Shown: one piece after another, positions 62,001 to 64,000 of the stretch
Layout: each line of letters opens with the position of its first letter
Numbering within the stretch: position 1 is the stretch's first letter
Assembly: GCA_964496695.1 (NCBI GenBank)
Contig: CAZCBE010000004.1
Span: 62,001-126,000 of the forward strand
Direction: 5' to 3'
Origin: SXTU01 sp964496695
Lineage (GTDB): Bacteria > Verrucomicrobiota > Verrucomicrobiia > Limisphaerales > SXTU01
Length of the DNA: 64,000 nucleotides
The notes under the pieces: generated by a model
What the model saw: the letters and a program-made list of their open reading frames with translations, nothing else
Database searches by the model: none
What the model was told of the DNA's origin: nothing
Position numbers and translations under genes: made by a program

Positions 62001-64000
62001 ACGCCAAGACGGCAGCGAACGTGGCCAGCACCGCCGTCAGCCCGCGCGGTCTGGTGGGCGTGACGAGCCGGCCGGTGAACCGGTTGGTGAAGCTGGGCAA
62101 CTCCGGTGCGCTGGACTCGTCGTTCCGCGACAAGGTCGGCACGGGTCCCGGCGGAAGCGTCATGAGCGTGGTGCGGCTCAATCCCAGCGTGGTGGGCGAT
62201 GACTTCCTGGTGGGCGGCAGCTTCAGCGGGACGGGCTTCGGCGTGACGGTGGTCAACAAGGCGTTGGGCGCCGGAAGCGCCACGTTGCAGACACTCGCTG
62301 CGCACGGGTTGAGCGTGGGCGATTTGGTGGTCGTCAGCGGGGTGGACTCCACGTTTGACGGAACGTATGCCGTGGCCACGGTGGATATACCGCTGACCGG
62401 CACAACTTTCACTTACACGCGGCCAGGCGGAACACTGGCATCCACGCCGGTGGCCACGGCCGCCAGCGCCACGCGCGGGGGAATGCTCTTCAACCGCATG
62501 GTGCAGTTGAACAATGACGGCACGGTGGACACGGCATTCCAGACTCCGCTCGGCTTTGGCACGGGCTTTGACAACACGGTCAACACCATCTCCACCCAGA
62601 CGGTGGCGAGCGTGAACTACTATGTGGTGGGCGGCGCCTTCACGAGCTACAAGGGCATCGGCGGACCGGGCTATGACTATCTGGTCCGCCTGTCCGCCGG
62701 CGCGGCGCTGGACAAGTCGTTCGATGTAGGCACCGGCGCGGATGCGAGCGTGCTTACGCTGGCTCAGGCGGGGGGCAACAAGCTGGTGGTGGGCGGAGCG
62801 TTCACCAACCTCGCGGGCGTGGCGCGCAGCCAGGTGGGCCGCTTCAATGCCGAGGGCACGCTGGACACGGCGTTTGTCCCGGCCACGTTGCTCTTCGCGG
62901 GTGGCGGGCCCATCGTCAACTCGGTGGCGGTGGACAACAATTCCAATCCGTTCCTGACGGTGAACGTCGGGAAGGTGGTGATCGGTGGCCAGTTCACGAA
63001 TGCCGGCGGTGCTTTGCGCGGGCGGGTCGCGCGGCTGAACTCCGACGGCTCCTTGGACACCAGCTTCATGAACAACTTGCCGGGGGCGGACAACACGATC
63101 AACGCCGTAGTGGTGCAGACCAATGGCCAGGTGATCATCGCCGGCCAGTTCACCACGGTCAACGGCACCAGCCGGGGTGGCGTGGCGCGTTTGAACACGG
63201 ACGGCTCGCTGGACACCACGTTCCTGAACGGCCTCTCCGGTGCGGACGCCGCCGTGCGCGCCATCCTGCTGGACGAGGCCAACAACCGGGTCTATGTCGC
63301 CGGTGACTTCAACACGATGAACGGAACGGCGCACAGCAAGGTCGCCCGGCTGAGCCTGACCGATGGTTCGATCGACAACTCGCCGGCTTTCGCCTCTCCG
63401 ACCTTCGACAGTTCTATCCGGGCGCTGGCCTTTGCCGCGAACGGCGATCTGCTGGTCGGCGGCGACTTCACTTTGGCGGGGGGCAATGCGCGTGGACGCA
63501 TCGCGCGGCTGAACACGTCCGGCACTTTGCAGGGCTTCCTGAATGCCTCCGGTGCGGACAACTCGGTGCTGGCGATCAGCGTGCAGAGCGACGGCCAGAT
63601 TTTGGTGGGCGGCACGTTCACCTCGTTCAATGGCCAGAGCCGGAGCCGGGTGGCCCGGATGGACAATGCCGGCACGCTGGACACGGGCATCAACTTCGGT
63701 GTCGGAGCCGACAATTTTGTCGGGGCCATCATCGTGCAGTCCGACGGGCGGCTGGTGCTCGGCGGCGCATTCACCACCTTCAATGGCCAGCCTGCTTTGC
63801 GGCTGGTCCGGCTGGAGTCGGGAGTGAACAGCGGGAACGGCACCTTTGACTTCGGTTCCGCCACCTACTCTGTCACCGAATCCACGAGCAGCGCCACTGT
63901 CACCATTGTGCGCAGCGGCGGCTTGAGCGGTTCGGTGACCGTGACCTATGCCTTGGGGGCTGGGGCGGGTAATGTTGCGAGCACCACGCCGGCCGGGGCC
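53015..64000 (+). CDS. Giant exported delta-60 / Calx-beta protein, 3' end beyond window
   Basis: A single frame is open from the ATG at 53015 (MKKTNCARRGVSS; an alternative ATG is at 53084) to the window edge: at least 3662 codons. I read about 54.7-56.4 kb codon by codon and spot-checked the frame elsewhere, finding no stop. A signal segment (WLACFAAVCACWAGSVSVSA) leads to a Calx-beta-like region, then blocks of delta-60 repeats (about 53.75-54.74, 55.59-55.76, 56.70-57.72 and 61.06-63.83 kb; pattern GKIFVGGGFTAFNG...RVARLNTDGSLDTTF). Calx-beta domains lie between (about 55.77-56.68 and 58.33-61.05 kb, with another starting at 63.84 kb; pattern AGTDYTAxxGTLxF...D..KTFTVxIxDDT). Nine HGL modules and a PGSGY-rich segment are inserted. 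Probably a secreted surface protein; no C-terminal sorting signal can be checked. Confidence 0.88.
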   Translation, partial: MKKTNCARRGVSSGRREQQCFMRMLFSPVMELAKVARERCALEGRWLACFAAVCACWAGSVSVSAQEFFTISSSDSVSGSSAGAHQLYTGTAPANGTSTAVPPAYRKIRVTEGGSVTLVITLNNPQDRNSPADGITDNYTATIALAAGPGTGGAGANNNIPNFSVKAGSEIATAGDATLSTGTLSFGPGAYSANVTLSATQDAIAEFDEDVLIFVSSLVDTSSGGSFPGVVGHGVVTIVYQDTPPGAIDNTYADDTVVVTQPGANNTVNALVLDATGNAVIGGDFTAYSATPRNRIARITTAGANDATFDPGSGANAFISSIAIYSGGANNGKIFVGGGFTAFNGASLNSVARLLNTGAVDSSFNPGTGANGPVRAVAIDTSGKTLVAGEFTLFNGTARNRILRLNADGSVDTAFAPGTGANGTVYAMALQSDGKILIGGDFTSYNGTTRTRLARLNTDGSLDFAFDPVAGFNDTVFALTVDQSQRVLVGGAFTQAQGVTRRGITRLTTTGAQDTTFNPGVGTDDTVYTIQDIPVGATRGVLIGGVFTHFNTTHRRHIARLFADGTSDGSLDTSWMDRAYCQFIGLWALNPVAFTFGSGAVEVGVSAVVTNAPGSGYAVNDLLDLNGGATLARVRVTAVYDAVASAVVTTPGSGYAVGNNITVVGGTLAAGGGAATFTVTSVGNGGVVTGIALTSSGGYSTVPVNPVATTVALPGTGTGLTLTLTFSTGRVRTLAVVSAGSYSPVPVPASTTTITGVGVGCTVNITGTAPIGAGTTTLTVAGHGLQNDEAIVFQADPSAGRQRLPSGLLGGTIYYAIRVDNNNFQASLTPSTAIVGAVPVTIINSGDPDATSHRVRRVGAQSSFVTALAAQADGNVVVGGKFDTVGGDDEPAGSIFATNPRNNLARLKGGSLNGPGQMAFGNRSYFVDEYASTILMSLNRLNGSLGAHESTLTITSQSATFGTDFTKNSPGGSTLTWGYSDGSHASIVDGATGNGGSQMIMSIVQETLVEGNEDALFSMSSPLPTLHTAQQTRGLTLPRFGWNLTAGNLSPTANGARALIDQTYAIDPALGFIDRTTLTIVDDDFPPGFLGFTAFSYSSTENAGNATISVGRVDGSFGPVSIRVRTTATVGENGEGFGTTAVQGNDYTGTTNTLFFAAGETNKTFTIPLINDNAADGTVMIHLRTDTVTGGATNAAAGPGGSVLAGGTLYSSAVLTITDDDPAGGVPPGSVDTLFAVGSGADNPVQVVAINQTNSGLFANTVVVGGDFSTYNSVSRSRLVRLTSLGAVDTSFSIGSGANSTVYAVAIQDDSRVIAGGAFTTFNTTNINRILRLNSDGTIDSSFNPGSGANGNVLGIAIHPSTDPVVANRGKVVIVGDFTQVNSVSRPRICRLNTDGTVDGSFTPGTGANATIRAVAINANGEIYLAGDFSNVASATTPRKYLAKLGTDGTLDTAFFSPFTAGDGTVQLNALAIEADGSLLVGGNYASVGGNAAYKFIARFNPATGAVLNSLPVVLNGQVRSISVQTDTKILLAGEFTTANGLARNYLARVTSAGATDTDINFGTGANARVLSVAGQVTRGTFADANVVLLTDTITVNSHGLSNGDAIQFTSGDTTGVGALPTGLVAGNVYYAAAVAANTFKVVSTRALISNKSITGNTATLTSIGSHGISTGDTVLVNINDATFDGTFLVTATDADVTGVSFSYARVAADQSAVVSPYGVAGRQVDLTAVNSGTATHVVRATKPRIEIGGEFTLFDGQTRNRMAQLIGGDINNAQNVNGKFQFESATYSVDEDGGSISVRVKRTGGLQGVETVDFGSVEQTVTFTVGGLLVNFPNTFAGGETVRFSAAVGAAMPAGLVADRTYYVLNPTGANFQLASSAGSVTPVNFTTTETGLIYVSTTSNSPAVPGLHYTALALAGLPNQLSFLAGENQKTFNVTITPETTLNGNHDVSLALANPSAPAVLGSPATATLTILDNDSVVGFDFDSFSVNEGTLTATLSVSRLGSTSGASSVNYATVTETGAGKATAGSDYTATSGTLNFAAGDVQKTFTITVIDDTVPDEGNETVLVQLSNPQGASFNTALLPSSASLTIVDNDFSGGTINYSSGVYSASENSGTVPITVTRTSGNSGAISIRAQTVAQVRAPASLTVTNKALTSGSATLTTAGAHGFALNEAVVVQGIGTAFDGTYVITNVTANTFAYGRNGQSDVASAAVSPTGRASVAVATAGTDYTAITTTLTWNDGDATTRSFSVAIANDVTVEGPETIQLTLTVLAGNAVLGSQSTAYISVLDDDSQIQFSAASSTYSEDNGYVTVSLQRVGGPSGVASADVMATDSGATGGGQDYSLVLRFPSAAADFGTDTITVTDHGLTNGMQVVFEATSTRPAAFASATNYVVNAAANTFQLSATFGGAAVNFADQGTGTHTLRIPSRTVAWASGDITDKTVTISLTDDTTVEPDEFFVLSLGTFVGASAGTIASTTVRIVDNDNEVGFTGLPYLVAETNTSTTITLRRFRGTVGNIVLYYSTSDDTATAGADYTAIPGTLAVAGVGGNNITNVSHGLRTGNTVVFENAGGVLPGVTMGSVAYVVTNVTVNSFQIASGGTVVTPGTPTGAVNVRSAVVWATGDTTDKTFTVAIADDTLQESTPNEQFNLNLALETASLTIANIVGPNPARVIILDNDSAGGGIDTSYALGAGVDNVVLTSAVQPNGQVVIGGQFTTFSGTNRSRIARLNADGTLDASFLNALAGADFTVNSVVVDGNQNPLLTTNIGKVVIGGAFTNVNGVARSRVARLLSNGALDTSFVPPVLVGIAFVDAVAVQPDGKVVVAGSFSFSGRANIFRLNADGSLDATFLNALAGANSEVRAVLVQSDNKIVIGGDFTSVNGVNINRIARLNADGSLDTTFDPQAGANASVRVIVADGPADGTGSYVVGGDFTGPSFGVAVTNKSLTGNVATLITAGNHGFDVNDLTRNMVTVSLGDASFDGTFTLQSVSSNTLTYAKTAANVASTAVSPRGLVGVTSRPVNRLVKLGNSGALDSSFRDKVGTGPGGSVMSVVRLNPSVVGDDFLVGGSFSGTGFGVTVVNKALGAGSATLQTLAAHGLSVGDLVVVSGVDSTFDGTYAVATVDIPLTGTTFTYTRPGGTLASTPVATAASATRGGMLFNRMVQLNNDGTVDTAFQTPLGFGTGFDNTVNTISTQTVASVNYYVVGGAFTSYKGIGGPGYDYLVRLSAGAALDKSFDVGTGADASVLTLAQAGGNKLVVGGAFTNLAGVARSQVGRFNAEGTLDTAFVPATLLFAGGGPIVNSVAVDNNSNPFLTVNVGKVVIGGQFTNAGGALRGRVARLNSDGSLDTSFMNNLPGADNTINAVVVQTNGQVIIAGQFTTVNGTSRGGVARLNTDGSLDTTFLNGLSGADAAVRAILLDEANNRVYVAGDFNTMNGTAHSKVARLSLTDGSIDNSPAFASPTFDSSIRALAFAANGDLLVGGDFTLAGGNARGRIARLNTSGTLQGFLNASGADNSVLAISVQSDGQILVGGTFTSFNGQSRSRVARMDNAGTLDTGINFGVGADNFVGAIIVQSDGRLVLGGAFTTFNGQPALRLVRLESGVNSGNGTFDFGSATYSVTESTSSATVTIVRSGGLSGSVTVTYALGAGAGNVASTTPAGA
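54790..55330 (+). other. PGSGY-repeat segment in the giant protein
   Basis: Between the first delta-60 block and the first HGL module, the frame encodes about 180 Gly/Val/Thr-rich residues with recurring APGSGYAVNDLL, TPGSGYAVGNNI and SSGGYSTVPVNP motifs. This V..PGSGY..G pattern is a recognisable repeat also seen in phage and other virion proteins. Its function is unknown. Confidence 0.75.
55338..55535 (+). other. HGL module 1 (YY...NNFQ type)
   Basis: Encodes TLTVAGHGLQNDEAIVFQAD, then GGTIYYAIRVDNNNFQASLT. It matches a small module often found in phage structural proteins and similar to the FCCH-type fold: HGL..G..V.F...LP.GL..G..YYV....NTFQL. Confidence 0.75.
57788..58180 (+). other. HGL modules 2 and 3 in tandem
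   Basis: Module 2: TVNSHGLSNGDAIQFTSGDT then GNVYYAAAVAANTFKVVSTR. Module 3, of the second subtype: NKSITGNTATLTSIGSHGIS, DATFDGTFLVTATD, FSYARVAADQSAVVSPYG. They split a delta-60 repeat, whose second half (GGEFTLFDGQTRNRMAQL) resumes at about 58.26 kb. Confidence 0.75.
58470..58700 (+). other. HGL module 4 inserted in a Calx-beta domain
   Basis: VGGLLVNFPNTFAGGETVRF, MPAGLVADRTYYVLNPTG, NFQLASSAGSVTPVNFTTTE. It sits between the first strands of a Calx-beta domain (SVDEDGGSISVRVKRTGG) and its later part (FLAGENQKTFNVTI). Confidence 0.7.
59453..59672 (+). other. HGL module 5 inserted in a Calx-beta domain
   Basis: NKALTSGSATLTTAGAHGFA, GTAFDGTYVITNVTANTFAY, then AAVSPTGRASVAVATAGTDY. The Calx-beta frame continues with TDYTAITTTLTWNDGDATTR. 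Confidence 0.75.
60088..60290 (+). other. HGL module 6 inserted in a Calx-beta domain
   Basis: DTITVTDHGLTNGMQVVFEA, ATNYVVNAAANTFQLSATFG, then the Calx-beta continues VAWASGDITDKTVTISLTDD. Confidence 0.75.
60661..60861 (+). other. HGL module 7 inserted in a Calx-beta domain
   Basis: NNITNVSHGLRTGNTVVFEN, GSVAYVVTNVTVNSFQIASG. The preceding ADYTAIPGTLAV and following VVWATGDTTDKTFTVAIADD belong to one Calx-beta domain, so the module is inserted at the GTL/F-x-GD boundary. Confidence 0.8.
61831..62056 (+). other. HGL module 8 inserted in a delta-60 repeat
   Basis: NKSLTGNVATLITAGNHGFD, DASFDGTFTLQSVSSNTLTY, NVASTAVSPRGLVGV. It separates VGGDFTG from RPVNRLVKLGNSGALDSSF, the two halves of a delta-60 unit. 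Confidence 0.8.
62241..62478 (+). other. HGL module 9 inserted in a delta-60 repeat
   Basis: NKALGAGSATLQTLAAHGLS, DSTFDGTYAVATVDI, TFTYTRPGGTLASTPVATAA. It separates VGGSFSGTGFG from RMVQLNNDGTVDTAF of one delta-60 unit. Confidence 0.8.

Noticed and set aside
58463..63334. Minus-strand frame of 1623 codons antisense to the giant gene
   Set aside because: Its composition is Arg/His/Gly/Val-rich with no domain pattern, and the plus frame encodes clear repeats throughout. It is a shadow of GC-rich coding.

Overview
The window is high-GC chromosomal DNA from a Verrucomicrobiota-like bacterium, most probably of the Pedosphaera/Limisphaerales type. This is inferred from the combination of DUF1501 and DUF1592 (planctomycete/verrucomicrobial cytochrome-type) proteins, a ClpS-DUF2017 pair, very large exported proteins built of delta-60, Ig-like and Calx-beta repeats, and intergenic spaces crowded with small palindromic repeats. 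No rRNA, tRNA, CRISPR array or phage module was seen. No taxonomic marker was tested.

Layout. 1-5.1 kb: a minus-strand membrane-stress cluster with a ClpX-like ATPase, then a tightly overlapping flotillin / 3-TM protein / DNA-repair-ATPase operon running off the left edge. 5.4-8.7 kb: a Tat-exported DUF1501 protein convergent with the ribosome-assembly GTPase Der. 8.9-16.8 kb: two translationally coupled histidine kinases, a ketosynthase with serine in place of the catalytic cysteine, an isoprenylcysteine-methyltransferase-like membrane protein, and a solitary soluble kinase. 16.9-24.1 kb: a cytochrome-like DUF1592 protein, a GT2 glycosyltransferase, a pentapeptide-TIR protein lying between inverted repeats, and an S1C protease fused to a sugar-binding-like domain and a SirB1 domain. 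24.1-33.7 kb: housekeeping metabolism (ClpS/DUF2017, MoaC, a lipoprotein, PanB, GltD, GltB), interrupted by a GxxExxY gene bracketed by hairpin repeats. 34.3-42.5 kb: an OmpA-like envelope protein, a 1945-aa delta-60/Ig-array protein and an outer-membrane barrel candidate. 42.7-52.7 kb: IMP dehydrogenase, a small zinc-ribbon protein, a TonB-like protein, a 1949-aa DUF4175-like coiled-coil protein and a prenyltransferase-type alpha-toroid protein. 53.0-64.0 kb: a single open frame of at least 3662 codons, still open at the right edge.

The most unusual features are: (1) the giant right-edge protein, in which small 'HGL' modules of a kind often seen in phage virion proteins are inserted repeatedly inside Calx-beta domains and delta-60 repeats; (2) a family of ACGC(A)GAAG/ACGCAGAGG inverted repeats that brackets a TIR gene, a GxxExxY gene and an apparently empty intergenic copy; (3) the Cys-to-Ser ketosynthase; and (4) the flotillin/3-TM/DNA-repair-ATPase operon with a ClpX-like ATPase upstream. 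Function calls rest on reading motifs and family resemblance by eye; no database search was run.
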